This document shows positions 37,346-46,394 of a DNA stretch of 64,000 bases, one piece after another. How positions within the stretch are numbered: the stretch's first letter is position 1; each line of letters begins with the position of its first letter. The position numbers and the translations under genes were made by a program. Under the pieces are notes generated by a model. It made no database searches and was not told the origin of the DNA. It saw only the letters and a list, made by a program, of their open reading frames with translations. The DNA is from Methylibium sp. (GTDB lineage Bacteria > Pseudomonadota > Gammaproteobacteria > Burkholderiales > Burkholderiaceae_C), in contig PNNH01000018.1 of NCBI GenBank assembly GCA_013824165.1, forward strand, positions 1 through 64,000, given 5' to 3'.

Positions 37346-38767
37346 TCACAGCCAGCCCTTGCGGTTCAACTCGTCCAGGGTCAGGTCGAGGCAGCGCTTG
37401 ATCAGCGTCATCATCTCGTCCACCTGGGGGCGGGTCATCACCAGCGGAGGCGCGACGATCATGCGGTCACCGACGGCGCGCATGATCAGACCGTTGCCGA
37501 AGCAGTGGGCGCGGCACAGCATGCCGACTTCCAAATCGCTCGCAAAAGGCGTGCCCGTGCTGCCGGCCTTGCCCTTGCCCTTGACCAACTGCACCGCACC
37601 CATCATTCCGCAGGTCTGGGTTTCACCCACCAGCGGGTGATCATCGAGCTCGGCAAAGCGCTCGGCCAGATAGGGGCCGATGTTGTGCTTCACATGGCTT
37701 ACCAGATTGAGCTGCTGGATCAGGCGGATATTGGCCAGCGCCACCGCACAGGCCACTGGGTGGCCGGAGTAGGTGAAGCCGTGGTTGAACTCGCCGCCGT
37801 CGGCGATCAGCGCCTTGGCAATGCGCTCGCCCACCATCACGCCGCCCAGCGGCACATAGCCCGAGGTGACGCCCTTGGCAAAGGTCATCAGATCGGGCTT
37901 GCTGCCCATCGTCTCGCAGCCGAACCAGTTGCCGGTGCGGCCGAAACCGCAGATCACTTCATCGCTGACCAGCAGGATGCCGTACTTGTCGCAGATGCGC
38001 TGGATCTCGGGCCAGTAGGTCGAGGGCGGCACAATGACGCCGCCGGCACCCTGCACCGGCTCGCCGATGAAAGCCGCCACACGCTCAGGGCCGACGGCCA
38101 GAATCTTCTCCTCCAGCCAGCGCGCAGCCTTCAAGCCGAAGTCCTCGCGGCTCATGCCCTGGCCGAGCTCGAACCAATGCGGCTGCTCGATATGGGTGAT
38201 GTCCGGAATCGGCAGCCCACCTTGCGCATGCATGCCGCTCATGCCGCCCAGCGAGGCACCGGCCATGGTGGAGCCGTGATAGCCGTTGTTGCGGCTGATA
38301 ATGACCTTGCGCTCCGGCTGGCCCAGGATGTCCCAGTAGCGCCGCACCATGCGCACCACGGTGTCGTTGCCCTCGGAGCCGGAGCTTGTGTAGAACACAT
38401 GCTGGAACTGCGGCGGCGAGACCTCAGCCAGCAGTTCCGCCAGCTCGATGGCGGGCGTGGTGGAGGTCTGGAAGAAGGCGTTGTAGAAGGGCAGCTCCTT
38501 CATCTGCCGGCTGGCCGCATCCACGAGGGCCTGCTGGCCATAGCCGACATTGACGCACCACAGGCCGCTCATGCCATCGAGGATCTTGTGGCCCTCGCTG
38601 TCCCAGAGGTAGATGTTGTCGGCGCGGGTGATGATGCGTGCGCCCTTCTTGGCCAGGCCGCCGTGATCGGTGAAGGGATGGATGAAATGGCTGGAGTCGG
38701 CCTGCTGCCACTCCTTCGTGCTGCGCGATTCTGCGCGCGCAGCCTGCTGGACTTGAATTGCACTCAT
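37346..38767 (-). CDS. spuC: Putrescine/polyamine--pyruvate aminotransferase (SpuC-like)
   Basis: Class III omega-aminotransferase, 473 residues. K298 in MTFAKGVTSGYVPLG is the predicted PLP lysine, D269 of VSDEVICGFGRTG pairs with the pyridine nitrogen, and SSGSEGNDT binds the phosphate. Closest by pattern to SpuC, which moves the amino group of putrescine or cadaverine to pyruvate. It lies 21 bases after puuA. It would give a transamination route parallel to gamma-glutamylation. Confidence 0.87.
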   Translation of the reverse strand: MSAIQVQQAARAESRSTKEWQQADSSHFIHPFTDHGGLAKKGARIITRADNIYLWDSEGHKILDGMSGLWCVNVGYGQQALVDAASRQMKELPFYNAFFQTSTTPAIELAELLAEVSPPQFQHVFYTSSGSEGNDTVVRMVRRYWDILGQPERKVIISRNNGYHGSTMAGASLGGMSGMHAQGGLPIPDITHIEQPHWFELGQGMSREDFGLKAARWLEEKILAVGPERVAAFIGEPVQGAGGVIVPPSTYWPEIQRICDKYGILLVSDEVICGFGRTGNWFGCETMGSKPDLMTFAKGVTSGYVPLGGVMVGERIAKALIADGGEFNHGFTYSGHPVACAVALANIRLIQQLNLVSHVKHNIGPYLAERFAELDDHPLVGETQTCGMMGAVQLVKGKGKAGSTGTPFASDLEVGMLCRAHCFGNGLIMRAVGDRMIVAPPLVMTRPQVDEMMTLIKRCLDLTLDELNRKGWL

Positions 38768-38788
38768 GGGGTTTCCTTGACTCGGGGC

Positions 38789-40156
38789 TCAGACGTGCAG
38801 CAGCAGATGCTCACGTTCCCAGGGCGAGATCACTTTCATGAACTCGGCGTACTCGATTTCCTTGATCTCGGTGTAGACGGTGACGAAGGATTCGCCCAGC
38901 ACGGCGGCCAGGTCCTTCTCGTTGCGCAGCAGCTCCAGCGCCTCGCCCAAGCTGCGCGGCAGCTGGTAGTCGCCCAGGTAGGCGTCGCCCTTGCATTCGG
39001 GCGAGGGCTCGATGCGGTTCTTGATGCCCAGATAGCCGCAGGCCAGCGTGGCGGCCAGCGCCACATAGGGGTTGGCGTCGGCGCCGATCACGCGGTTCTC
39101 CACTCGGCGCGCGGCCGGCGGGGCCACCGGCGAGCGGATCCCCACGGTGCGGTTGTCGGTGCCCCACTGGATGTTGATCGGCGCGGCGGTGAAGCGCGCC
39201 AGGCGGCGGTAGCTGTTCACATAGGGGGCGAACAGCGCCATCGCGGCCGGGATGTATTTCTGCAGGCCGCCGATGTACCAGAAGAACTCCTGGCTGGGCG
39301 AACCGTCCTCGTTGCTGAACAGATTGCGGCCGGTCTTCTTGTTGATCACGCTCTGGTGGATATGCATCGCGCTGCCTGGCTCGCCGGCGATGGGCTTGGC
39401 CATGAAAGTGGCGAACATGTCGTGGCGCAGCGCAGCCTCGCGCACCGTGCGCTTGAAGAAGAACACCTCGTCGGCCAGGCCCATGGGGTGGGCGTGGAAG
39501 AAGTTGATCTCCATCTGGCCGGCGCCGATCTCGTGGATCAGCGTGTCGACATTGAGCTCCATCTTCTCGCAGTAGGCGTAGACATCCTCGAACAGCGGAT
39601 CGAACTCGTTGACCGCGTCGATCGAATAGGCCTGGCGCGAGGTTTCGGCGCGGCCGCTGCGGCCGATCGGCGGCTTCAGCGGCATGTCGGGGTCGGTGTT
39701 GCGCGCCACCAGATAGAACTCTAGTTCGGGGGCGACCACTGGGTCCCAGCCCTCGGCGTCGAACAGGTCGCAGACGCGGCGCAGCACCGAGCGCGGCGCG
39801 AACGGGATCAGCTTGCCGTCGCGGTCAAAGCAGTCGTGGATGACTTGCGCAGTTGGGTCGACGGCCCAGGGCACCAGGCGTGCCGTGGTCGGGTCGGCGC
39901 GCAGATGCATGTCGCGGTCATTCGGGCTGATGACATCGTAGTAGGGCCCCTCTTCGGGAAACTCGCCTGTCACGCCCATCGCGACCACCGCCTCGGGCAG
40001 GCGCATGCCGCGGTCTTCGGTGAACTTCTCGCGCGGCAGGATCTTGCCGCGCGCAACACCGGTGAGGTCGGGCACCAGGCACTCGATCTCGGTGACGCGA
40101 TGTTCTCGAAACCATTGTTCGAGCTCGCTGAATGTGAATTCGTTTCTGACCACCAT
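38789..40156 (-). CDS. puuA: Gamma-glutamylputrescine synthetase
   Basis: Glutamine synthetase-fold enzyme that ligates glutamate to putrescine, the first step of the Puu route. 455 residues. Metal-site segments VAPELEFYLV and AGQMEINFFHAHP, the GSAMHIHQSV segment, and TDNRTVGIRSP with ARRVENRVIGADANPYVA near 340-370 are as in PuuA/SpuB. An adenylylation loop is absent. In the operon it follows puuD by 86 bases and precedes spuC by 21. Confidence 0.92.
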   Translation of the reverse strand: MVVRNEFTFSELEQWFREHRVTEIECLVPDLTGVARGKILPREKFTEDRGMRLPEAVVAMGVTGEFPEEGPYYDVISPNDRDMHLRADPTTARLVPWAVDPTAQVIHDCFDRDGKLIPFAPRSVLRRVCDLFDAEGWDPVVAPELEFYLVARNTDPDMPLKPPIGRSGRAETSRQAYSIDAVNEFDPLFEDVYAYCEKMELNVDTLIHEIGAGQMEINFFHAHPMGLADEVFFFKRTVREAALRHDMFATFMAKPIAGEPGSAMHIHQSVINKKTGRNLFSNEDGSPSQEFFWYIGGLQKYIPAAMALFAPYVNSYRRLARFTAAPINIQWGTDNRTVGIRSPVAPPAARRVENRVIGADANPYVALAATLACGYLGIKNRIEPSPECKGDAYLGDYQLPRSLGEALELLRNEKDLAAVLGESFVTVYTEIKEIEYAEFMKVISPWEREHLLLHV

Positions 40157-40242
40157 GGTTCACCTCTGTCTTCTGGTCTTGGCCCAGGGCGACATCGCCC
40201 GGGGCTGCGGATTGCAAGAATTCGGGGATGGGGTCAGCGGCG

Positions 40243-41043
40243 CTAGGTCTCGGGGTCGCGCTTGTAGTCGTGGCGGGGTTCGTGGAGCTGCGCGCTGTAA
40301 TCGCGGCAGGCCTGGCCAAAGGCGCTCAGAAGAGTCATCGAGACCGGATTGCTGGCTGCCTGCCACTCAGGGTGCCATTGCACGCACAGGTTGAAGCCGC
40401 GCGCGGCCTCCACTGTGAACGCTTCCACCAGGCCGTCAGGCGCCACCGCCTCGATGCGCAGGCCTGGTGCCAGGGTCTTGACGCCCTGGCCGTGCAGGGA
40501 ATTGACCTGGATCTGGCGGTGGCCCAGCAAGGCCTCCATGGTGCCGCCGGGCAGCACCTGCACCGGGTGCTGCTCGGCATAGGCGATCTCAGGCGGCTGG
40601 TCCGGCGGCGCACGATGGTCAGCCAGGCCGGCCTGCTCCTGCACCGCCTGATGCAAGGAGCCGCCCAGCGCCACATTGGCTTCCTGGAAGCCGCGGCAGA
40701 TGGCGAACAGCGGCATGCCGCGCTCGATCGCCTTGGGAATCAGCGGCAGGGTCCAGGCATCGCGAGCCGGGTCCAGCGGCAGGGCCGGGTTGTGCACGGC
40801 CTCGTCGAAATGGCTGGGATGCACATTCGACTGCGAGCCGGTCAGCAGCACGCCATCGGCCAGGTCCAGCAACTCGTCCAGTTCGTCCGGCGAGCTGCTG
40901 GGCACGATCAGCGGCAGGCAGCCGGCCAGGCGCACCGCGTCGATGTACTTCTTGCCGGCCATGTGGAAGGGATGGTCGCCCATCATGCGGTTGCAGGCCG
41001 GCACCAGCACCACGGGCTTTCTTTGCATCAACGGGGCACTCAC
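40243..41043 (-). CDS. puuD: Gamma-glutamyl-gamma-aminobutyrate hydrolase
   Basis: Class I glutamine amidotransferase-like hydrolase that splits gamma-glutamyl-GABA to glutamate and GABA, the last Puu step. Nucleophile C116 in FAICRGFQE, catalytic His in VQWHPEWQ near 228, with the conserved NSLHGQG segment before it. A GTG at 41043 whose sequence overlaps the puuB stop (GTGA) is taken as start, giving 266 residues; an ATG five codons later is the alternative. E. coli PuuD is 254. Confidence 0.92.
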   Translation of the reverse strand: MSAPLMQRKPVVLVPACNRMMGDHPFHMAGKKYIDAVRLAGCLPLIVPSSSPDELDELLDLADGVLLTGSQSNVHPSHFDEAVHNPALPLDPARDAWTLPLIPKAIERGMPLFAICRGFQEANVALGGSLHQAVQEQAGLADHRAPPDQPPEIAYAEQHPVQVLPGGTMEALLGHRQIQVNSLHGQGVKTLAPGLRIEAVAPDGLVEAFTVEAARGFNLCVQWHPEWQAASNPVSMTLLSAFGQACRDYSAQLHEPRHDYKRDPET

Positions 41044-42350
41044 AGCATGTCCCTCAGTCGGTAATAGGCCATGCCCAGCACCAGCGCGGGCATTCGCATC
41101 AGGCGCCCGCCCGGGAAGGGGCGATGCTTCAGGCGGGCAAAGCTGTCGAAGCGGCTGGCATCGCCGTGCATGGCTTCGGCTACCACGCGGCCGGCCAGGC
41201 CGGTCAGCGCCAGGCCATGGCCCGAGAAGCCTTGCAGGTAGTACACATTGCTGTGTGCGCCAAGGCGGCCGAAATCGGGGGCACGGTTCATCGAGATATC
41301 CACGAAACCTCCCCATGCATATTGCATGCCCAGGTCCTGCAGCTGCGGGAAGCTCAGAAGCAGGCGCTCGCGCATGCTGGCCAGCAAGGAACGTGGCGTG
41401 ACGGTGCTGTAGCTGACGCGTCCACCGTAAAGCAGACGCTGATCGGCCGTGGGCCGGAAGTAGTCGAGCACGAAGTTGGTGTCGCACACCGCGCTGCGGC
41501 TGGGGATCAAGGCATCGACGCGATCCTTGTCCATGGGCTCGGAGCAGACGATATAGGTGCCGACCGGCATGATGCGTGGCGCCAGCTTCTCTGCCAGCTC
41601 GGGCGCGTACTCCTGCAGATAGACATTGCCGGCCAGCAGCACCTGCTTGGCGCGCACGCTGCCCTCAGCGCAGCCCAGCTCGACGGTCTGGCCCTGTTGC
41701 ATGCGGGTGACCGGGCTGTGCTCGTAGATGCGCACGCCCAGGCCGTGCGCGGCGCGTGCCAATCCGAGGCAGTACTTGAGCGGATGCAGATGGCCGGAGC
41801 GCGGGTCATGCACGCCGGCCTTGAAGCGCGGGCTGGCAATCCACTGCTGGATGTCGCCGGGTGCGATCCAGCGCATCGGATAGTCGTAGTGGCTTGCCAT
41901 GCGCTCAGCCCAGGCCTGCAGATCGCGGCCCTTGCTCTCGCTGGTGGCCAGGCCGAGGTAGCCGTCCTGCCACTCGCAGTCGATGTCGAAGCGCTGGCAG
42001 CGCGCGCGGATCAGGTCCAGCGCTTCCAGGCTCATGCTCCAGATGCGCCGGGCTTCGTCCATGCCCAGCTGCGCTTCGATGGTGCTCTGGTCGCAGGCCA
42101 GGCCGTGGATGGCCTGGCCACCGTTGCGTCCGGACGCGCCGGCGCCGACCTGGCTGGCTTCCAGCAGCACCACGCTGAGTCCACGATCCGCGAGCTCGAT
42201 GGCCGCCGACAGGCCGGCCAGACCGCCGCCCACGATGGCCACATCGGCCGTCACCTTCTCTCGCAACGGTGCGAAATCCAGGCTGCGCGCCGCGGTGGCC
42301 ACGTAGTAGGAGTCGCGCGTGAGTTCGCGGTCGGTCTCAAGCAGGCTCAT
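41040..42350 (-). CDS. puuB: FAD-dependent gamma-glutamylputrescine oxidoreductase
   Basis: DAO-family flavoprotein that oxidises gamma-glutamylputrescine to the aldehyde, second Puu step. 436 residues. The FAD Rossmann motif VAIVGGGLAGLSAAIEL is at 37-53, followed by GAGASGRNGGQAIHG, and the C-terminal FAD-contact segment is VYYLQGFSGHGLALTG near 380. The start follows the transaminase gene by 53 bases; the stop overlaps the puuD GTG by 4, so the two enzymes are translationally coupled. Confidence 0.91.
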   Translation of the reverse strand: MSLLETDRELTRDSYYVATAARSLDFAPLREKVTADVAIVGGGLAGLSAAIELADRGLSVVLLEASQVGAGASGRNGGQAIHGLACDQSTIEAQLGMDEARRIWSMSLEALDLIRARCQRFDIDCEWQDGYLGLATSESKGRDLQAWAERMASHYDYPMRWIAPGDIQQWIASPRFKAGVHDPRSGHLHPLKYCLGLARAAHGLGVRIYEHSPVTRMQQGQTVELGCAEGSVRAKQVLLAGNVYLQEYAPELAEKLAPRIMPVGTYIVCSEPMDKDRVDALIPSRSAVCDTNFVLDYFRPTADQRLLYGGRVSYSTVTPRSLLASMRERLLLSFPQLQDLGMQYAWGGFVDISMNRAPDFGRLGAHSNVYYLQGFSGHGLALTGLAGRVVAEAMHGDASRFDSFARLKHRPFPGGRLMRMPALVLGMAYYRLRDML

Positions 42351-42403
42351 AGGTCAGCGCTAGGCAGTCCTTCGGTGCGGTGGGTGCTAGTCTGGCGCGC
42401 AGC

Positions 42404-43723
42404 TCAGGCCGCGCGGCGCAAGGCTGCGCGCACGGTGTCGATGATGCGATCGATGTGCGCGCGCTCGATGATCAAGGGTGGCGACAGGGCCACGGTGTCG
42501 CCGGTGGTGCGGACCAGCACACCCTGCTCCCAGCAATCGAGGAACACATTGAAGGCGCGCTTGGCCGGCTCGCCCGGCAGCGGGCTGAGTTCGATGCCCC
42601 CGACCAGACCGATATTGCGCACGTCGATGACGTTGGGCTCGCCCTTGAGCGAGTGCACGCCTTGTGCGAAGTAGTCCTGCATGTCGCCGGCGCGGGTCAG
42701 CAGACCATCCTCGGCATAGGTGTCCAGGGTTCCCAGTGCCGCGGCGCAGGCCAGCGGGTGGGCCGAGTAGGTGTAGCCGTGGAAGAACTCGATCAGGTGC
42801 TCGGGGCCGTTCATGAAGGCGTCGTAGATGCCTTGCTTGGCGAATACCGCACCCATCGGCACGCAGCCATTGGTCAGGCCCTTGGCGACCGTCATCAGAT
42901 CAGGTGTGACGCCGAAGGTCTGCGCGCCGAAGGGGTTGCCGGTGCGGCCGAAGCCGGTGATGACCTCGTCGAAGATCAGCAGGATGCCGTGCTTGTCGCA
43001 GATCTCGCGCAGGCGCTGCAGATAGCCTTGGGGCGGAATCAGCACGCCGGTCGAGCCCGCCACGGGTTCGACGATCACCGCGGCGATGGTGGAGGCGTCG
43101 TGCAGCGCAATCAGCTTCTCCAGATCGTCGGCGAACTCGGCGCCATGCGCTGGCTGGCCGACCGAAAACGCATTGCGGGCCGGGTCATGCGTGTGGCGGA
43201 TGTGGTCCACCCCGCCCAGCATGGTGCCGAACATCTTGCGGTTGGCGACCATGCCGCCGACCGAGATGCCGCCGAAATTGACTCCGTGGTAACCGCGCTC
43301 ACGGCCGATCAGCCGGGTGCGCGCACCTTCGCCGCGAACGCGGTGGTAGGCGATGGCCATCTTCAGCGCTGTATCGACCGACTCGGAGCCGGAGTTGGTG
43401 TAGAAGACCTTGCTTAGACCCTTGGGGGTGAGCTCCACCAGCCGCTCGGCCAGTTCGAAAGCCTTGGGATGGGCCATTTGGAAGGGCGGCGCAAAGTCAA
43501 GCTCAGCCGCCTGCTTCTGGATCGCTTCGACAATCCTCGGGCGGTTGTGGCCGGCATTCACGCACCACAGGCCGGCAATGCCGTCCAGCACCTGGCGGCC
43601 CTTGTCATCCGTGAAGTACATGCCGTCGGCGCCAGTCAGCAAGCGCGGCGCCTTCTTGAACTGGCGGTTGGCCGTGAAGGGCATCCAGTAGGCGTCGAGC
43701 TTGTCGACGATCGGCTGACTCAT
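42404..43723 (-). CDS. Omega-amino acid (beta-alanine)--pyruvate aminotransferase
   Basis: Class III aminotransferase, 439 residues. K281 in MTVAKGLTNGCVPMG is the PLP lysine; D252 in IFDEVITGFGRTG and the TNSGSESVD phosphate site are in place. The N-terminus VDKLDAYWMPFTANRQF matches omega-amino acid:pyruvate transaminases of Pseudomonas and Chromobacterium. In this operon it could use GABA from PuuD or beta-alanine from diaminopropane. First gene of the polyamine block, divergent from the Lrp-type regulator. Confidence 0.88.
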   Translation of the reverse strand: MSQPIVDKLDAYWMPFTANRQFKKAPRLLTGADGMYFTDDKGRQVLDGIAGLWCVNAGHNRPRIVEAIQKQAAELDFAPPFQMAHPKAFELAERLVELTPKGLSKVFYTNSGSESVDTALKMAIAYHRVRGEGARTRLIGRERGYHGVNFGGISVGGMVANRKMFGTMLGGVDHIRHTHDPARNAFSVGQPAHGAEFADDLEKLIALHDASTIAAVIVEPVAGSTGVLIPPQGYLQRLREICDKHGILLIFDEVITGFGRTGNPFGAQTFGVTPDLMTVAKGLTNGCVPMGAVFAKQGIYDAFMNGPEHLIEFFHGYTYSAHPLACAAALGTLDTYAEDGLLTRAGDMQDYFAQGVHSLKGEPNVIDVRNIGLVGGIELSPLPGEPAKRAFNVFLDCWEQGVLVRTTGDTVALSPPLIIERAHIDRIIDTVRAALRRAA

Positions 43724-43767
43724 TGCGTGCTCCCGAAGCGTTGTTGTCGTGAACTCCCGACAGCATG

Positions 43768-43775
43768 CAGTCTAG
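43768..43775 (-). promoter_or_regulatory. CTAGACTG promoter-like element at the head of the polyamine block
   Basis: Sense-strand CTAGACTG lies 44 bases before the ATG of the omega-transaminase, in the 154-base divergent region shared with the Lrp-type gene (43724-43877). The copy lies near the transaminase side. That region is the natural place for binding sites of the divergent regulator, though no clear Lrp consensus was identified by eye. Confidence 0.38.
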
Positions 43776-43877
43776 TCAGGGCGTCACGCAATGTGCTGGC
43801 GCTTTGGCTCTGGGCAAACCCCAGGTTTCGCAACTTCATGCGGTAGGATGGCCTCGTTTCCGCATAAAAAATCAAAC

Positions 43878-44348
43878 ATGAGCTCTGAAGTGCAACTGGA
43901 TGCGATCGACCGCGCCATCCTGAACGAGTTGCAGCACAACGGCCGGCTCTCCAATGTGGAACTGGCGCAGCGGGTCCACCTGTCACCTTCGGCGTGTCTG
44001 CGCCGGGTTAAGGTGCTTGAAGATGCGGGCGTGATTGCCGGCTATGTCGCTCTCGTCAATCCGAAAGCGGTGGGAAAACAGGGCACTTGCTACTCGATCA
44101 TCAATCTCGAACGCATGACCACCGCGGCGCTGGCGGCCTTCGAGCAGGCGATCCAGGACAGCCCGGACGTGCTGGACTGCTTCTACGTCGCCGGCACCAA
44201 CGACTACCTGATCCGCTTTGCCTACAGGGATGCCGAGGACCTGGAGCGCTTTCACACCCATGTGCTGATGCAGTTGCCCGAGGTGGCGCGCTCCAACTCG
44301 ATGCTGGTGCTGCGCACCATCAAGAAGACGACGGCTTTCGAGCTTTGA
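43878..44348 (+). CDS. Lrp/AsnC family transcriptional regulator
   Basis: DNA-binding regulator of 156 residues. Winged helix-turn-helix at ~8-60 (LDAIDRAILNELQHNGRLSN then LSPSACLRRVKVLE), and a RAM ligand-binding/oligomer domain from ~75. Start set at MSSEVQLD, at the end of an A-rich leader; the frame upstream is not conserved. It is divergent from the first polyamine gene, so the likely role is amino acid- or polyamine-responsive control of that block. This is inferred from position. Confidence 0.9.
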   Translation: MSSEVQLDAIDRAILNELQHNGRLSNVELAQRVHLSPSACLRRVKVLEDAGVIAGYVALVNPKAVGKQGTCYSIINLERMTTAALAAFEQAIQDSPDVLDCFYVAGTNDYLIRFAYRDAEDLERFHTHVLMQLPEVARSNSMLVLRTIKKTTAFEL

Positions 44349-44350
44349 GG

Positions 44351-44373
44351 GCTGGCCTCAGGCGCCGGCCAGC
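44351..44373. terminator. Hairpin at the convergent end of the Lrp gene and the small membrane gene
   Basis: A 7-bp stem GCTGGCC/GGCCAGC (44351-44357 with 44367-44373) spans the stop codon of the small minus-strand gene and starts 3 bases after the Lrp-gene stop. It has no T-run, so it may act as a transcript end structure rather than a strong terminator. Confidence 0.3.
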
Positions 44374-44525
44374 GCCACCAGCACGGACGCGGCGAACAAG
44401 CCCAGCGCGCCGGCAAAGCCCAGGCTTTCAACCTTGCGGGTGAAGCCGGCGAAACGCGGCTTGGCGGACGGTGTGCTCGTCAGATAGGCTTGCGACTGGC
44501 TCAGAAACAGCGGAACGGTACTCAT
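44358..44525 (-). CDS. Small predicted membrane protein, 55 residues
   Basis: A short reading frame starting MSTVPLFLSQSQAYL and ending VALAGA. Residues ~36-54 (LGFAGALGLFAASVLVALA) form one predicted membrane segment, preceded by a basic, Pro-containing stretch (SAKPRFAGFTRK). A strong GGGAGAG ribosome site lies 4 bases before the ATG. The codons are GC-rich at third positions, like neighbouring genes. It fills the only sizeable gap here and lies tail to tail with the Lrp-type gene, downstream of a DMT gene on the same strand. No family recognised. Confidence 0.65.
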   Translation of the reverse strand: MSTVPLFLSQSQAYLTSTPSAKPRFAGFTRKVESLGFAGALGLFAASVLVALAGA

Positions 44526-44614
44526 CAGGCTCTCCCAGCCACCTGGACCTCAGGTGGATTGGGTTCGACTGTGACAGCACTTAGTGAAAACCCTATGACA
44601 ATGGTCGCGTCCGC

Positions 44615-45514
44615 TCAGGCGGTCGCGCGAGCCGTGCGGCGCAGCAGCGGCAGCAACTGGATGGCCAGCATGCTGGTCAAGATCAGCGCGCAACCGGCCA
44701 GTCCTGCCGCGCCCAAGCGGTCACCCATCAGCAGGTAGCCAAACAGTGCGGCGAACAGGGTCTCTGACGACAGGATGATGGCGGCATCCGCCGCGTGCGC
44801 ATAGCGCTGAGCCACCACCTGCGCCGTGAAGGCGACGCCGACCGAGAGGATGCCCGCATAGAGCAGCGGCGCCGCGGCGGCCTGGACATCCGACCAGGCA
44901 AAGGGCTCGAAGGCGAAGGCCCAGCACAGGGCCACCAGGCCACAGAACAGGAACTGGCCGCCAGCCACCAGGAACGGCGCCGCCATGCGGTCGGCAACGC
45001 GGCCCACCAGCAAGACATGCAAAGCCCAGGGGAATGCCGAGCCGATCACCCACAGGTCGCCGGTGCCGATATTCAACTCGTGGGCACCTGACAGTAGGAA
45101 TGCGCCCACGAGGCAGGCCAGCGCTGCCGGCCATACCGACCAATGCGGCAGATGGCGCATCAGCAGCCAGCCCAGCAGTGGGACCAGGGGCACATACAGG
45201 GCGGTCAGGAAGCCGGCATTGGTGACCGAGGTGCTGACGATGCCGATCTGCTGCATCGCTGCCCCCATCAGCAACAAGCCGCCCAGGCCGGCAATTTTGG
45301 CCGCATCGGTGCGCTGCAGGGGCTTGCCTTGGCGCTGCAAGGCCTGCCACTCGCGCCACATCAGCGGCGCCACCACCAGCGTGCCGATCAGAAAGCGCAC
45401 GCCGGTGAAGGCCATCGGTCCGAGATCAGCCATGCCATGGCTTTGGGCGACAAAGGCGGAGCCCCAGATCAGGGCGATGACGGTCAGCAGCAGGTTGGCT
45501 TGGATACGGGTCAC
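44615..45514 (-). CDS. DMT-superfamily (EamA) transporter
   Basis: Inner-membrane transporter of 299 residues with about ten hydrophobic segments in two repeats. The start TRIQANLLLTVIALIWGSAFVAQ and the C-terminal AAIILSSETLFAALFGYLLMGDRL are the family's usual repeat signatures. It is the third EamA gene in this window, unlike the other two in sequence. It is preceded at 39 bases by the ferritin-like gene on the same strand. Substrate unknown. Confidence 0.85.
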   Translation of the reverse strand: MTRIQANLLLTVIALIWGSAFVAQSHGMADLGPMAFTGVRFLIGTLVVAPLMWREWQALQRQGKPLQRTDAAKIAGLGGLLLMGAAMQQIGIVSTSVTNAGFLTALYVPLVPLLGWLLMRHLPHWSVWPAALACLVGAFLLSGAHELNIGTGDLWVIGSAFPWALHVLLVGRVADRMAAPFLVAGGQFLFCGLVALCWAFAFEPFAWSDVQAAAAPLLYAGILSVGVAFTAQVVAQRYAHAADAAIILSSETLFAALFGYLLMGDRLGAAGLAGCALILTSMLAIQLLPLLRRTARATA

Positions 45515-45553
45515 AGGAATTGAATGGGTGAGAGATAGGAGAGCGGCGTGGCT

Positions 45554-46345
45554 TCAGCCCGCCTGCAGATAGGCGAGTTCTTCCGCGCTGAAACCAGCGG
45601 CGCTGCGCGCGGCCATATTGAAGGGCGGACGCAGCCGCGGCGCTTCGTACTGCGCCACCAGCTGCGGATACAAACCAAGCGGATCGAGTCCGCGTTCCCG
45701 GCACAGATGGCGATACCAGCGGTTGCCGATCTCGACATGGCCGATCTCGTCGCGCAAGATCACCTCCAGGATCTCCACCGCACGCTGATCGCCGGCGCGG
45801 GCGAACTTGGCCTGCAGCGGCGGCGTGGCATCCAGGCCGCGTGCTTCCAGCGTGCGCGGCACCAGGGCCATGCGCGCCAGCACATCGCCGGCGGTGCGCT
45901 CAGCCATGGTCCACAGCCCATCATGGGCGTCGAAGTCGCCATAGCTGTGGTTCAGGGTCTGCAGATGATCGTTCAGCAGCGTGAAGTGCAAGGCCTCCTC
46001 GGCCGCCACCTTGAGCCAGTCGCGGTAGAAGGCGTCGGGCATGCCGGGGAAGCGCCATATTGCATCGAGCGCCAGATTGATGGCGTTGAACTCGATATGC
46101 GCGATGGCATGCAGCAGGGCCGCGCGGCCTTCGATCGTAAAGGGCGAACGTTTGGGCACCTGCAGCGTGGGAACCAGCCGCGGGCGTTCGGGACGGCCGG
46201 GCAGGGCCGGCGGCTGCTCGAATACGCGCTGCGCGTCCAGCGCTAAGCCAGCCTGCGCGGCGTCGAAAAGGCTGCGCGCGGCCTGTGCTTTGTCGGCCGG
46301 AGGCACGAGACACAAGACCTGCAGCGCACGATCACGGAGTTCCAT
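45554..46345 (-). CDS. Ferritin-like DUF455 protein
   Basis: A 263-residue helical protein. Two carboxylate/His pairs typical of diiron ferritin-like proteins are visible: [12 protein letters not shown] (~83-94) with [11 protein letters not shown] (~114-124), and later [17 protein letters not shown] (~200). The N-terminal segment is basic. The family is of uncertain function and resembles tRNA hydroxylase MiaE in fold. No signal peptide. It is divergent from the gamma-carbonic anhydrase/hslO pair, with 49 bases between start codons. Confidence 0.82.
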   Translation of the reverse strand: MELRDRALQVLCLVPPADKAQAARSLFDAAQAGLALDAQRVFEQPPALPGRPERPRLVPTLQVPKRSPFTIEGRAALLHAIAHIEFNAINLALDAIWRFPGMPDAFYRDWLKVAAEEALHFTLLNDHLQTLNHSYGDFDAHDGLWTMAERTAGDVLARMALVPRTLEARGLDATPPLQAKFARAGDQRAVEILEVILRDEIGHVEIGNRWYRHLCRERGLDPLGLYPQLVAQYEAPRLRPPFNMAARSAAGFSAEELAYLQAG

Positions 46346-46394
46346 TCTTACAATTATCCCTTTGCCTCGATGCGGGCCTGCCCGGGAGAACTCA

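Noticed and set aside
37505-39724. 739-codon plus-strand frame across spuC and puuA
   Set aside because: It spans two well-identified minus-strand genes and their gap, and encodes no known motif.
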